Part shown: positions 1-7,843 of the stretch, piece after piece
Numbering within the stretch: the first letter of the stretch is position 1
How the letters are laid out: every line of letters begins with the position of its first letter
Origin: Streptomyces varsoviensis
Lineage (GTDB): Bacteria > Actinomycetota > Actinomycetes > Streptomycetales > Streptomycetaceae
Assembly (NCBI RefSeq): GCF_000718635.1
Contig: NZ_JOBF01000011.1
Coordinates: forward strand, 1 to 64,000
Length of the DNA stretch: 64,000 bases
Direction of reading: 5' to 3'
The notes under the pieces: model-generated
Databases searched by the model: none
What the model was told of the DNA's origin: nothing
The model's input: only the letters and a program-made list of their open reading frames with translations
Position numbers and translations under genes: made by a program

Positions 1-1
1 C

Positions 2-850
2 GAGCGGCTGGGGGCGGGCCGGGCGGAGTGCCGGGAGGAAGGCTGGGCCGAGGGCCGGGAGGGAGGCTGGGCGAAGGATCGGGAGGAAGGCTGGGCCGAG
101 GGCCGGGAGAAAGGCTGGGCCGAGGACTGGAGGGAAGGCTGGGCGGAGGGTCGGGAGGAGGACTGGGCGGAGGACTGGAAGGAAGGCGGGGCGGGGGACT
201 GGGCGGAGGGTCGCGAGGAAGGCCGGGCGGACGGCTGGGCGGTGCTCTCGCCGGAGGAACGGCGGCGGGCGCGGCGCTTCATGCGCCCCGCCGAGGCCAG
301 TCATTACGTGCACGCCCACGCCGGGGTTCGGCAGATCATGGCGGGGCTGCTGGACTGCCCGCCCCGCGCGATCCGGTTCGGCCGCGAGCCCTGCCCCGGC
401 TGCGGCGACGCCGCGCACGGCCGCCCGAGCGTCATCGAGCCGACCACCACGCTCCGTTTCAACCACTCGCGCAGCGAGGCGGCTTGGCTGCTGGCCGTCG
501 CACTAGACGGCCGACGCGTGGGCGCCGACATCGAACAGATCCAGCCACTCAACGCGTTCACCGGACTCCTTGACGGCTGCCTCACCCCCGCCGAGCGCGC
601 GTACGTCGTCGACACCGCCGACCCCGTACGCCGCAGGCGTCGCTTCTACCGCTGTTGGGTACGGAAAGAGGCCGTACTGAAGGCCGTCGGCACCGGACTC
701 GCGGGCGGCCTCACCCGCCTCGACGTACGGCCGTACGAGCCCGGCACCGCCCTCGTACGGGCGGACGGGCCCGGCGCCGGGTCATTTCTCGTCCACGACA
801 TTCCGCTGGGGCGCGGACTTGCCGCGGCCGTCGCGGAAGAATCCACCTGA
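2..850 (+). CDS. Sfp-type 4'-phosphopantetheinyl transferase, 5' end outside window
   Basis: The product transfers the phosphopantetheine arm of CoA to a serine of carrier proteins, activating PKS/NRPS machinery. Visible family motifs are GADIEQI (Mg-binding DxE) and the WVRKEAVLKAVGTGL block (W..KEA..K). The frame is open back to the left edge, and the only in-frame start inside the window is GTG at 242. Starting there would give 202 residues beginning VLSPEERRRA, which lacks the N-terminal strand normally preceding this helix and has no close Shine-Dalgarno, so I infer the protein begins further left. The upstream in-frame part is an octapeptide repeat of the GWAEGREE type, unknown in this family. 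The ACP gene at 1428 is a plausible substrate. Confidence 0.8.
   Translation, partial: ERLGAGRAECREEGWAEGREGGWAKDREEGWAEGREKGWAEDWREGWAEGREEDWAEDWKEGGAGDWAEGREEGRADGWAVLSPEERRRARRFMRPAEASHYVHAHAGVRQIMAGLLDCPPRAIRFGREPCPGCGDAAHGRPSVIEPTTTLRFNHSRSEAAWLLAVALDGRRVGADIEQIQPLNAFTGLLDGCLTPAERAYVVDTADPVRRRRRFYRCWVRKEAVLKAVGTGLAGGLTRLDVRPYEPGTALVRADGPGAGSFLVHDIPLGRGLAAAVAEEST
41..240 (+). repeat. 24-bp tandem repeat, in frame with the PPTase
   Basis: Six consecutive 24-bp units (41, 65, 89, 113, 137, 161; consensus begins GGCTGGGCCGAGGGCCGGGA) are followed by degenerate 12-24 bp pieces to 240. In the PPTase frame each unit reads roughly G-W-A-E-G-R-E-E. There is no stop in this frame. Units differ at several positions, so the array is not a very recent duplication. 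Confidence 0.85.
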
Positions 851-851
851 C

Positions 852-1256
852 TCACTCATCCAAGGCCGGGCTGTCTCTGTCTCCCGGCAGATGGGCCACT
901 ACAAGAGCGGCGGCTTCCTCTGGCGTCGTCACTTCGCCTAGCAGGGTGGTGTAGCCGGATGTGTAAACCTTATAGGGCGGCCCGCCAGAGACGATGAACG
1001 GCAAGTCATCGTGGTTCCCGGCCGATGACGGGGCAGATCGCAGGAACTTCAACGTGCCGTGGCTCGGCCACGGGTAGAGGCCGCGGAGTTTCGGCTGGGC
1101 GTGCGTGGCTTCGATGACCAGCGGATCGCCTTGCCGGGTTCCCGGAGTGCGTTCCAGCAGGTGACGCCAGGCAGTCGGGATGTCGGGAGCTTCAGGCATA
1201 AGCCCATTCTTCGAGGTCGCGGGGGTTCGGGCAAGTGGCAGAGGGGAGTTCGCCAC
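852..1256 (-). CDS. DUF6193-like protein (short)
   Basis: The protein has about 134 residues. The core (W..LL, PLVIEATHAQPKLRGLYPW, SHGTLKF, then TTPEEAAALVVAHLP near the C-terminus) resembles proteins annotated as DUF6193 natural-product biosynthesis protein, whose biochemical role is not established. Family members are often longer, so this may be only the C-terminal part. I chose the GTG at 1256 because AGGAGAGAGG lies 4-13 nt upstream; the frame stays open to an ATG at 1307. It is convergent with the PPTase, with stop codons almost adjacent (850/852), and divergent from the ACP gene. Confidence 0.55.
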   Translation of the reverse strand: MANSPLPLARTPATSKNGLMPEAPDIPTAWRHLLERTPGTRQGDPLVIEATHAQPKLRGLYPWPSHGTLKFLRSAPSSAGNHDDLPFIVSGGPPYKVYTSGYTTLLGEVTTPEEAAALVVAHLPGDRDSPALDE

Positions 1257-1427
1257 ATGCCTCTCTCCTGTCGGCGACTCATCAGAAAGGACGGTTCCCG
1301 AATTCATCAACGGAGCCGATGAGATGGCCGGGCGCGCTGGCTAGGGTGAGAAGTGCGGGCATCGCGGTCCGCGTGGCACATCAGCCTTTCATGTTCCTCA
1401 TGGATCGGATTCCCGGAGGTCATACGC

Positions 1428-1718
1428 ATGCCGGAGAGCACCATCCCTTACGGATACGACGAGGTCATCGCCGAGCTGACGGGTTATGTGGAGGCGCGCT
1501 TCCTCCCCGAAGGGGAAACCGGGCTCCAGCCCGGTTCGCCGCTTCTGGAGTGGGGGATTCTCACCTCGCTCACCACAGCGGAACTGATCTCTTTCATTCT
1601 CGACCGATATGGGATCTCCATTCCGCCGGAGCGGGTAGTCGGCGCGCACTTCAAGAATCTCGACGCGATATCGCGGTTGGTGGTATCGCTCCAGGGCGAG
1701 CCCGCGGCGCGTACCTGA
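1428..1718 (+). CDS. stand-alone acyl carrier protein
   Basis: A 96-residue phosphopantetheine-binding protein. The attachment site is in LLEWGILTSLTTAEL (Ser47 by my numbering), i.e. a GxxTS variant instead of the usual GxDS. It is followed by the expected helix and by the ISIPPE segment. The ATG at 1428 is preceded by GGAGG at 1415-1419, so it is preferred over an upstream in-frame start at 1353. No ketosynthase or adenylation domain lies nearby; it presumably works with enzymes left of the window or with the TEII at 3894. The PPTase at 2-850 is the likely activating enzyme (inference from proximity). Confidence 0.85.
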   Translation: MPESTIPYGYDEVIAELTGYVEARFLPEGETGLQPGSPLLEWGILTSLTTAELISFILDRYGISIPPERVVGAHFKNLDAISRLVVSLQGEPAART

Positions 1719-2134
1719 GCGGGATCGGCGGCGCCCGGGCCGGACGGCGGTTGACGGCGGTCGATGGCGACCGGGCCGGGCGCGGGTCCGCCGTGGGCCG
1801 GCCGCGGGTCCGCCGCAGCTCGGCCGCGGGGGAGTCGCGTACGCCCGCAGGCGAGGGCCCGCGCGTGCGGGAGCCCGCACGTGTGGGGGTTCGTACGCGC
1901 GGGAGCCCGTACGTGTGGGGGCCCGTACGCCCGTAGGCGGGGAGCGCGCTGGACGGAGAGCGGCTGGGAACGGTCGGGGAACGGCCGAGAAGAGCGCGGG
2001 ACCCGAGGGCTTTGGCCAAGACTCGTCGGCCCCGTCACCGCATCCTCGTCCCGAGGGTGTCCCGGATTCGAAGGATCACCTACTGTATTAACTCACTGAC
2101 AGATGAATTACATCTCCCAGGGGGTGGGCGCCAT
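1719..2134. other. 416-bp gene-free stretch with a 32-bp direct repeat and an AT-rich promoter end
   Basis: I see no convincing gene. Positions 1868-1899 and 1900-1931 are two imperfect 32-bp direct copies (GGGAGCCCGCACGTGTGGGG-type). The last 60 bp (about 2080-2115) are clearly AT-richer than the surroundings and should contain the promoter of the TetR gene at 2135. Confidence 0.6.
2083..2102. promoter_or_regulatory. candidate operator upstream of tetR pair
   Basis: CTGT at 2083-2086 and ACAG at 2099-2102 form a short dyad with a 12-bp AT-rich spacer, 33 bp before the TetR start. Size and place fit an autoregulatory TetR site, but the arms are only 4 bp, so this is weak. Confidence 0.25.
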
Positions 2135-2863
2135 ATGACCGGTCGTCCGACCAGAGACCGCATCCTGGACGCCGCGCGCGAAGAACTGGCGGCCCACGGC
2201 TACAACGGCACCTCGACCCGTAACGTGGCCAAACGCGCACAGGTCGACATCCGGCTGCTCCACCACTACTTCGGCTCCCGGAGCCGGCTGCTGCACACGG
2301 CCCTCCAGCCCGGCCGCCGGCCCGCCCTGCCCCCGGGAGAACCGGATGAACAGGGAGCACAGGGACCACAGGGGCCACAGGGGGCACAGGGGCCACAGGG
2401 GGCACAGGGGGAACCCGAACCGGACGCCTCGGCGACCGGCGTCGCGGCACCCGATGCCGGCTCGGACGCGGCCTGGCTCACGGAGCGGCTGACCGCCCTG
2501 TGGGGGACCGACCCCCTCGCCCGGCGGGCCCTGATCGCCTCGGCCATGACCGACGGCCCGACCGGGTACCGGCTCGTCTCCTTCGTCACCACGCTGCTGC
2601 ACGACCTGGAACCGGCCGAGGGCCCGTCGGACGACGGGCCGCCGGCGCCCGGCCGGCCGGGCTACGACGAGCTGAGCCGCGCCGTGGCCGCGGCCCAACT
2701 GCTCGGGCTGGCGGTGCTGTGCGAGTCCGGGGCGCTGGAGCGGCTGGCCCTGGCGAGCGGCGCGGGGGGTTGCCGGCTCCAGGAGTTCAGCCTGGAGTCC
2801 CAGCTCGCGGCCGTGCTCGCCGCCGTGTCCGCCGAAGGGGGACTCGATGCCGTACGGGGGTGA
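2135..2863 (+). CDS. TetR/AcrR-family regulator with collagen-like linker
   Basis: A 242-residue regulator. The N-terminal DNA-binding domain is typical (RDRILDAAREELAAHGYNG, then TRNVAKRAQVDIRLLHHYFG as the recognition segment, about residues 8-50). The ligand-binding half begins near residue 105 (AAWLTERLTALWG). Between them, about residues 74-91, six Gly-X-Gln triplets (GAQ/GPQ) form a collagen-like linker encoded by a 9-bp tandem repeat. Ligand unknown. It overlaps the next tetR gene by 17 bp, so the two are probably co-transcribed. The ATG at 2135 lies after CCAGGGGG; the domain start agrees with this choice. Confidence 0.85.
   Translation: MTGRPTRDRILDAAREELAAHGYNGTSTRNVAKRAQVDIRLLHHYFGSRSRLLHTALQPGRRPALPPGEPDEQGAQGPQGPQGAQGPQGAQGEPEPDASATGVAAPDAGSDAAWLTERLTALWGTDPLARRALIASAMTDGPTGYRLVSFVTTLLHDLEPAEGPSDDGPPAPGRPGYDELSRAVAAAQLLGLAVLCESGALERLALASGAGGCRLQEFSLESQLAAVLAAVSAEGGLDAVRG
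2354..2407 (+). repeat. 9-bp tandem repeat coding Gly-Ala/Pro-Gln
   Basis: Six 9-bp units alternating GGGGCACAG and GGGCCACAG, in frame in the tetR gene at 2135. The unit keeps the reading frame and gives a proline/glutamine-rich flexible or collagen-like linker. Confidence 0.85.
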
Positions 2864-3608
2864 GGCCGCCAAGTGGCCCCGGCGACCGGGCCCCCACGCC
2901 ACCGCCAGCAGCAGGCTGATCCTGCGCGCCGCGCGCGACGAACTCGCGGAGCACGGCTACGGCGGCAGCACCGTACGCGGCATCGCCGACCGGGCGGGCG
3001 TCAACACCAGCCTGGTCCACTACTACTTCGGCTCCCGCGAAGGGGTGCTCACCGCCGCGTTGCGCGAGGCCGCGCACCTGCTGACCTCGGGGTGGAGCGG
3101 CGCCGGAACGAGCCGTGGGGGCGGGGCGCGAGACGGCCGGTCCTGCGAGGGCCGGTCCTGCGACGGCCGGGGTTGCGATGGCCGGATCTGTGACGGCCGG
3201 GCTTGCGGCGACCGGACTTGCGGCGGCCGGGCTTGCGGGGGCCCGGCCTGCGACGGCGATCGGGTCCGCGGTGGGGCCGAGCTGCTCCGCCGCGAGTTGC
3301 CGCTGTGGGAGTCGCCGGAGTGGCGCAGCGCGGTACTCGCCCTGATCCGCAGCTCCGTGACGCACGAGGCGGCGGGACGCTACCTGGCCGATGTCGTACG
3401 CCGCGTCTCCCCGGAGGTAGCCGGCCCCTGCCCGCATACCGTCATGCTCGGCGCCCAACTCATCGGCCTGATGGTCGTGCGCCACATCACCCCCGTGGAA
3501 CCGCTGGCCTCCGCGGACCTGGAGGGCCTCATCGCCCTCCTCGCCCCTGTGGCCGAACGCCTTCTCGCCGGTCACGGCGAAGCCCCGGCCCAGCAGTTGG
3601 GCCCGTGA
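2847..3608 (+). CDS. TetR/AcrR-family regulator with cysteine-repeat linker
   Basis: A 253-residue regulator. The DNA-binding half (residues about 20-70) carries ILRAARDELAEHGYGG and RGIADRAGVNTSLVHYYFGS; the C-terminal half (RRELPLWESPEWRSAVLALI onward) is the ligand-binding domain. Between them, residues about 96-135, lie eight copies of a pentapeptide ending in Cys (DGRxC type), encoded by 15-bp units. Two tandem, overlapping TetR genes that each carry an unrelated repeat at the same domain junction is odd. Whether the eight cysteines bind metal or respond to oxidation cannot be told from sequence; they may be neutral filler. Confidence 0.85.
   Translation: MPYGGEAAKWPRRPGPHATASSRLILRAARDELAEHGYGGSTVRGIADRAGVNTSLVHYYFGSREGVLTAALREAAHLLTSGWSGAGTSRGGGARDGRSCEGRSCDGRGCDGRICDGRACGDRTCGGRACGGPACDGDRVRGGAELLRRELPLWESPEWRSAVLALIRSSVTHEAAGRYLADVVRRVSPEVAGPCPHTVMLGAQLIGLMVVRHITPVEPLASADLEGLIALLAPVAERLLAGHGEAPAQQLGP
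3132..3251 (+). repeat. 15-bp tandem repeat coding a Cys pentapeptide
   Basis: Eight 15-bp units of the form GACGGCCGGNNNTGC, in frame in the second tetR gene. The last three units have diverged (GGC/GGG for GAC). Every unit ends in a Cys codon. Confidence 0.85.
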
Positions 3609-3893
3609 CGAGCGCCGAGCGCGGCGCGTGCTGGGCCGGGCCTATCGGTTGGCCGACTGCGGCGCCCCGAGTGCGGCCCCGCCTCGGGGCCGCGTTTCCC
3701 CTCTGTACGTTGCCGACTCACGTGCCGGGGCCGTGACGGGCGCCGGGGTCGGCTCGCCCGCCGGCCCTCGACTCGCAACGGGCATCACGCACCGAGCACC
3801 GAGTAGGGGACGGGCTCGGCCCACCGCCTTGGTCCCGGACCGGCGGGTGGCACGGGTGGCGACCAGTACAGCCAAGCGGAAGAGGCCGGCCTG

Positions 3894-4742
3894 ATGACCG
3901 ACCGCGGAACAGCGGGAACAGCGGGAACAGCCGGAACAGCCGGAACAGCCGGAACAGCCGGAACAGCGGGGACCGATGTGAACGATGCGGCGGATGGGGA
4001 CTCTATGACGGGGGTGCGGAGTCGGGGTGGGAGGGCGCAGGTGTTCTGTCTGCCGCACGCGGGCGGCAGTGCCGCCGGGTTCGGGGCGTGGCGGCGGCGC
4101 TTCGCCGCGCACGTGCGCGTGTGCCCGGTCGAGCTGCCCGGCCGCGGCACCCGCTGGGGCGAGCCGCCGCCCGCCCGGTTCGCCGCCCTCGTGGCCGACC
4201 TCGCCGCGCGGATCAGGAGGGAAGCCGACGGCCCGTACCTGCTCTACGGCCACAGCTTCGGCGCGCTGCTCGCCTACGAGCTGGCCCACGCCCTGCGCCC
4301 CGCGCTCGGCGAACCCGCCGCGCTGCTCGTCTCCGGCCGCAACGGCCCCGGCGTCCCGCACCCGGCGCTGCCGCTGCACGCGCTGCCCAAGGAGCGGCTG
4401 ATCGAACGGTTGTGGGCGCTCGACGGAGTGCCGGCGGCCCTGGTCGACAAGCCGGAGCTGATCGACCCGTTCCTGCCCGTCCTGCGCGCCGACGCCAGGC
4501 TCGCCGAGCTCTACCGGCGCGGCCGTCACCCGGTCCTGGGCTGTCCGGTCCGCGTGTTCGCCGGGGACCACGACCCGCTGGTCGACCCGGCGGGGCTGCG
4601 GCGGTGGGCGGAGGAGACCACCGCCGACTGCGAGGTCCAAACGGCCCCGGCTGGACACATGCTGACGAGCCACCCGGTCTTTCTGGCGTGGCTGGCCCGC
4701 AACGTGAGCGGTCTCGCGGCGGGAGCCGCCGCACCTCGCTGA
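3894..4742 (+). CDS. type II thioesterase
   Basis: An alpha/beta hydrolase that removes aberrant acyl groups from carrier proteins of PKS/NRPS lines. The N-terminal VFCLPHAGGSAAGF and the nucleophile elbow GHSFGALLAYELA are diagnostic; FAGDHDPLVDP carries the catalytic Asp region and PAGHMLTSHP the His. From 3894 the protein has 282 residues and starts with seven Gly-Thr-Ala triplets. An alternative ATG at 4005 (GGGG 5 nt upstream) gives 245 residues, the normal family length, and would leave the repeat in the leader. Rare codons (GGA, ACA) in the repeat favour caution. Its place beside PPTase, ACP and regulators supports a cluster-editing role. Confidence 0.85.
   Translation: MTDRGTAGTAGTAGTAGTAGTAGTAGTDVNDAADGDSMTGVRSRGGRAQVFCLPHAGGSAAGFGAWRRRFAAHVRVCPVELPGRGTRWGEPPPARFAALVADLAARIRREADGPYLLYGHSFGALLAYELAHALRPALGEPAALLVSGRNGPGVPHPALPLHALPKERLIERLWALDGVPAALVDKPELIDPFLPVLRADARLAELYRRGRHPVLGCPVRVFAGDHDPLVDPAGLRRWAEETTADCEVQTAPAGHMLTSHPVFLAWLARNVSGLAAGAAAPR
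3906..3968 (+). repeat. 9-bp tandem repeat (GGAACAGCS) x7
   Basis: Seven almost perfect 9-bp units, in frame with the thioesterase and coding Gly-Thr-Ala if the 3894 start is used. Low divergence between units suggests recent expansion. Confidence 0.9.
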
Positions 4743-4776
4743 GTCCCCTTCGGGCCCCGCGGGGGAGAATCGGCGC

Positions 4777-5373
4777 ATGACGATGAGCAGAGCGAGACCC
4801 GGATTCCTCCTGGTGGCCACGGCGACGGCGGCGGTGGCCGTGCTCGCGGCGGGGTGCGGGACGGAGCGGGCCGGGGAGCAGGCCGCGCCCGCGCGGGGGG
4901 CGGCGACGCCGACCCGGCCGGCCGAGCCGACGAATTTTCCCTGCCCCGGGGAGAGCCGGACACCGTCTCCGACGGCGACCGCGAACGCGACCGCGCCCGC
5001 CTCCGGCGGGGGTGGGCCCCTGGCCGACCACTACGCCGAGAACCACGGTTTCAGGGAGCCCTTTCCGCTCTACGGCCAGCACCGCTGCGACGGGCTCGCG
5101 GCCGTTCAGCGCATCAAGGCCGCGCTCGAACCGCTGCGCCGGCGTGGGGACTTCGCCCCGGAGAGCATCCAGTCCGCCCTCACCCGGCTCGGCTACCCCG
5201 CCGACAAAGTGCGCTCGTACGAGGACGGCCCCGAAGCTGCCGGCTTCCTCGTAGAAGCCGCCCCCGACACCCTCTGCGTAGAAGGCCGCCTGAGCCCCCG
5301 CCCCACCGAAGCCACCGCCTTCGGCGGCTACCCCGACCACTCAGGCTGCGAAGCCCCCAGCGGCGGCCACTGA
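4777..5373 (+). CDS. secreted lipoprotein of unknown function
   Basis: A 198-residue protein. Residues 1-27 form a signal peptide with lipobox LAAGC, so the Cys is expected to be lipidated and the protein anchored outside the membrane. A Pro/Thr/Ala-rich spacer follows to about residue 75, then a compact domain with four cysteines (NFPC in the spacer, HRCDG, TLCVEG, SGCEAP), possibly two disulfides. No catalytic motif is recognisable. It starts 34 bp after the thioesterase stop but is not obviously related to it. An ATG two codons downstream is equally possible as start. Confidence 0.7.
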   Translation: MTMSRARPGFLLVATATAAVAVLAAGCGTERAGEQAAPARGAATPTRPAEPTNFPCPGESRTPSPTATANATAPASGGGGPLADHYAENHGFREPFPLYGQHRCDGLAAVQRIKAALEPLRRRGDFAPESIQSALTRLGYPADKVRSYEDGPEAAGFLVEAAPDTLCVEGRLSPRPTEATAFGGYPDHSGCEAPSGGH

Positions 5374-5536
5374 TCCCCCCGCCCCACCGAAAGCCCCCCG
5401 GGCCCAGCCCCCCCGCACGCCAGGCCGCCCGCGACCGCGCCCCCACCCCGCCACACGGCCACCCCCGTGCGACCGACGCACCCGCACGCTGAAACCGCCC
5501 CCGGCCGGCCCGGTCCACTGCGGCGGGCCTGGTTGT

Positions 5537-5734
5537 GGGACGGCCCTCGGTGACATCGACGGACAGGGGTATGGCCTTTCCGCCGGCCGCGGTGATGTCG
5601 GCGGCGAGGGAGGCGAGCTTTCCCTGGCGGCGTGCGATGACGGTGACAGAGGCTCCCAGTTCGGCGAGTCGGCGGGCGGTGGCCGCCCCCATGCCGCTGG
5701 AGGCTCCGGTGACCACGGCCACACAGCCGTCCAA
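5537..5734 (-). pseudogene. 5' remnant of a short-chain dehydrogenase
   Basis: About 66 codons match the N-terminal Rossmann half of a classical SDR: VAVVTGASSGMGAATARRLA (NADP-binding glycine motif), VIARRQGKLASLA and PLSVDVTE. The match stops near 5537, and the frame runs on into proline/arginine-rich, non-SDR sequence, with no NNAG or YxxxK motif. It lies downstream of, and in the same direction as, the intact SDR at 5804, so it looks like the leftover of a second tandem SDR gene removed by deletion. Confidence 0.65.
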
Positions 5735-5803
5735 CGGCCGGCTGGTAAGCAGGTACGTCAGGGTGAGAGATATTTCCTGTTGCTCGGGGTCGGTTCGGCG
5801 TGG

Positions 5804-6643
5804 TCAGGCAGCGTCGTCGCAGGCCGTGGCGGCGGACTTGTCCTGCCAGGCCGCGAGGTCGTCCTGAAGGCTGCGGATCTTGACTAGCTGGCGTTCGATC
5901 GCGTCACGCCCCAGGGCCAGGTGCCCAGGCAGCTTGTCCTGGCAGGTCACCTCATAGATCAGGGCGGCGCCCTTGACGGGATCGCCGAGCTGGGTGTGGT
6001 TGGCGGTGTCGGCCCAGTCCAGGGTGGCGTGGGCCGGCGTACCGTCGTAGGCGGGGATACGCTCGGCCGCGGTCGACAAGGAGCTGGCGTCGAGGAAGTC
6101 GGTGCGGAAGACCCCGGGCTCCACGACCATGCTCTGGATCCCGAACGGCTCCAACTCCACCGCGAGCGCCTCACTGATACCGGCCACGGCGAACTTCGAC
6201 GCGCTGTACATGCTCACCCCGGGCTCGCCCTCGAAGCCGGAACGGGAGCCGATGTTCACGACCTTTCCGCCTCCGGCCGCCCTCATTCCCGGCAGGACCG
6301 CGCGGGTGACGTTGATCAGCCCGAAGACGTTGAGATCGAACAAGGACCGCGCCTCGGCGTCCGTGATCTCCTCCAGCGCCCCGAGCAGAGCACGCCCCGC
6401 GTTGTTGACGAGGACGTCGATCCTGCCGAAGCGCTCCACAGCCGTCTCGACCGCGGCGGTGATGTCCTCGCCGCGGGTGACGTCGAGGGCGACACCGAGG
6501 ACGCGGTCGTGCCGGTACAGCTCGTCCGGCAGCTTCCGCGGGTCACGGGCGGCGACCACGACGTTGTCGCCGCCGTTCAGTGCCGCCCGTGCGATCTCCA
6601 GCCCCAGCCCGCGGGAGCCGCCGGTGATGAACCACGTTGCCAT
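5804..6643 (-). CDS. short-chain dehydrogenase/reductase
   Basis: A 279-residue classical SDR, probably NADP-dependent given VVVAARDPRK after the first strand. TGGSRGLG (residues 8-15) is the cofactor loop, NNAGRALLGALE the structural motif, and YSASKFA the catalytic Tyr/Lys pair, with Ser in VNIGSRSGF. It resembles oxidoreductases of the SDR family next to MmyB-type regulators; substrate unknown. It is divergent from the regulator gene at 6820 across 176 bp, the usual arrangement for a regulator and its target. Confidence 0.85.
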   Translation of the reverse strand: MATWFITGGSRGLGLEIARAALNGGDNVVVAARDPRKLPDELYRHDRVLGVALDVTRGEDITAAVETAVERFGRIDVLVNNAGRALLGALEEITDAEARSLFDLNVFGLINVTRAVLPGMRAAGGGKVVNIGSRSGFEGEPGVSMYSASKFAVAGISEALAVELEPFGIQSMVVEPGVFRTDFLDASSLSTAAERIPAYDGTPAHATLDWADTANHTQLGDPVKGAALIYEVTCQDKLPGHLALGRDAIERQLVKIRSLQDDLAAWQDKSAATACDDAA

Positions 6644-6819
6644 GAAGGTATCTCCATCCGTTCACTTCGCCCGGACACCCCTTGCGGTGGCGGGCTCCGG
6701 CATCCACTGAACCAACTCTGAGCAGGCAAAAGAGGCCTCAAAAGGGCCCGCCTGATCGGGGGACGAAATGGGCCACCCTCCGGCCGCCGAATCCTCAGAG
6801 AAAGCGCGACCCTGGATGT

Positions 6820-7725
6820 ATGGATCGTGAGCACCCCACCAGCGCACCCATGGCGGAATTCCTCCGCTCCGCCCGCACCCGCCTCACCCCGCGGGAAGCC
6901 GGGCTCGACGCCCCGGGCCTGGGCCGACGCCGGGTATCCGGACTGCGCCGGGAGGAACTCGCCCGGCTGGCCGGGGTGAGCGTGGACTACTACACCCGCC
7001 TCGAACAAGGCCGCAGCCGCAGCGCCTCCACAGAGGTCCTCGACGCGCTCGCCACCGCCCTGCACCTGGACGACGCCGAGCGCAGCCACCTGCACACCCT
7101 CGCCCGGCCACGGTCCCGGCCAGCCCGCCGGCGTCCCCGCCCCCAGCGCGTCCACCCCGCCACCTGGGACCTGCTGGACACCCTCCAGCAGACCGGCCGC
7201 CCCGGCTTCATCCTCGGACGACGCCTCGACGTGCTGGCCCACAACCCACTCGCCGGACGCCTGATCACCGACTTCCGCGCCCTCCCCGCGGCCGAGCGGA
7301 ACCAGGCCCGCTTCGTCTTCCTCGACCCGCACGCGCGCGAGCTGTACCGGGACTGGCCCCGCGTCGCCGCCGACACCGCCGCCATGCTCCGCCTCGACGC
7401 GGGCCGCCACCCCGACGACCCGGCCCTCAGTGCCCTGGTCGGTGACCTGTCCATACACAGCGAGGAATTCCGCCGCTTCTGGTCCGACAACAAAGTCCAC
7501 CAGCGCACGACCGGCACCAAGGACTACCACCACCCGCTCGTCGGCGACCTCACCGTCACCTACCAGGCCCTCACCCCCGCAGACGACCCCGACCAGATCC
7601 TCTTCGTCTACGGCACCGAACCCGGCAGCCCGTCCGAGACCTCCCTGCGCCTGCTGGCCCAATGGAGCAGGGCGGCAGCCGATACCGGCAGCGTCACAGC
7701 GCGAGCCCCAGGAGCTCACGACTGA
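6820..7725 (+). CDS. XRE-family regulator with MmyB-like ligand domain
   Basis: A 301-residue regulator. The helix-turn-helix is near residues 27-85 (RRRVSGLRREELARLAGVSV then YYTRLEQGRSR), a hallmark of the Streptomyces MmyB-type XRE family. The C-terminal two thirds (RPGFILGRRLDVLAHNPLAG onward) match the PAS-like MmyB ligand domain, which in the family's solved example binds a fatty acid. The ATG at 6820 gives the standard N-terminus MAEFLRSARTRLTP after 11 residues. It likely controls the divergent SDR at 5804. Confidence 0.85.
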   Translation: MDREHPTSAPMAEFLRSARTRLTPREAGLDAPGLGRRRVSGLRREELARLAGVSVDYYTRLEQGRSRSASTEVLDALATALHLDDAERSHLHTLARPRSRPARRRPRPQRVHPATWDLLDTLQQTGRPGFILGRRLDVLAHNPLAGRLITDFRALPAAERNQARFVFLDPHARELYRDWPRVAADTAAMLRLDAGRHPDDPALSALVGDLSIHSEEFRRFWSDNKVHQRTTGTKDYHHPLVGDLTVTYQALTPADDPDQILFVYGTEPGSPSETSLRLLAQWSRAAADTGSVTARAPGAHD

Positions 7726-7843
7726 TACGAGCCCGCTCCGGTCGTCAAGAAGCGCGAGACAGATCCGACGCAGACCGCTCTTCCCCCCCCACGACAACCG
7801 CTATCGCTCGCCCCGGGGCTTTGCGCTTTGGGACAGCGAGAGA

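Noticed and set aside
2787..3575. Antisense frame opposite the second TetR gene
   Set aside because: Sense TetR helix-turn-helix is unmistakable; antisense is repeat-driven Pro/Ala sequence.
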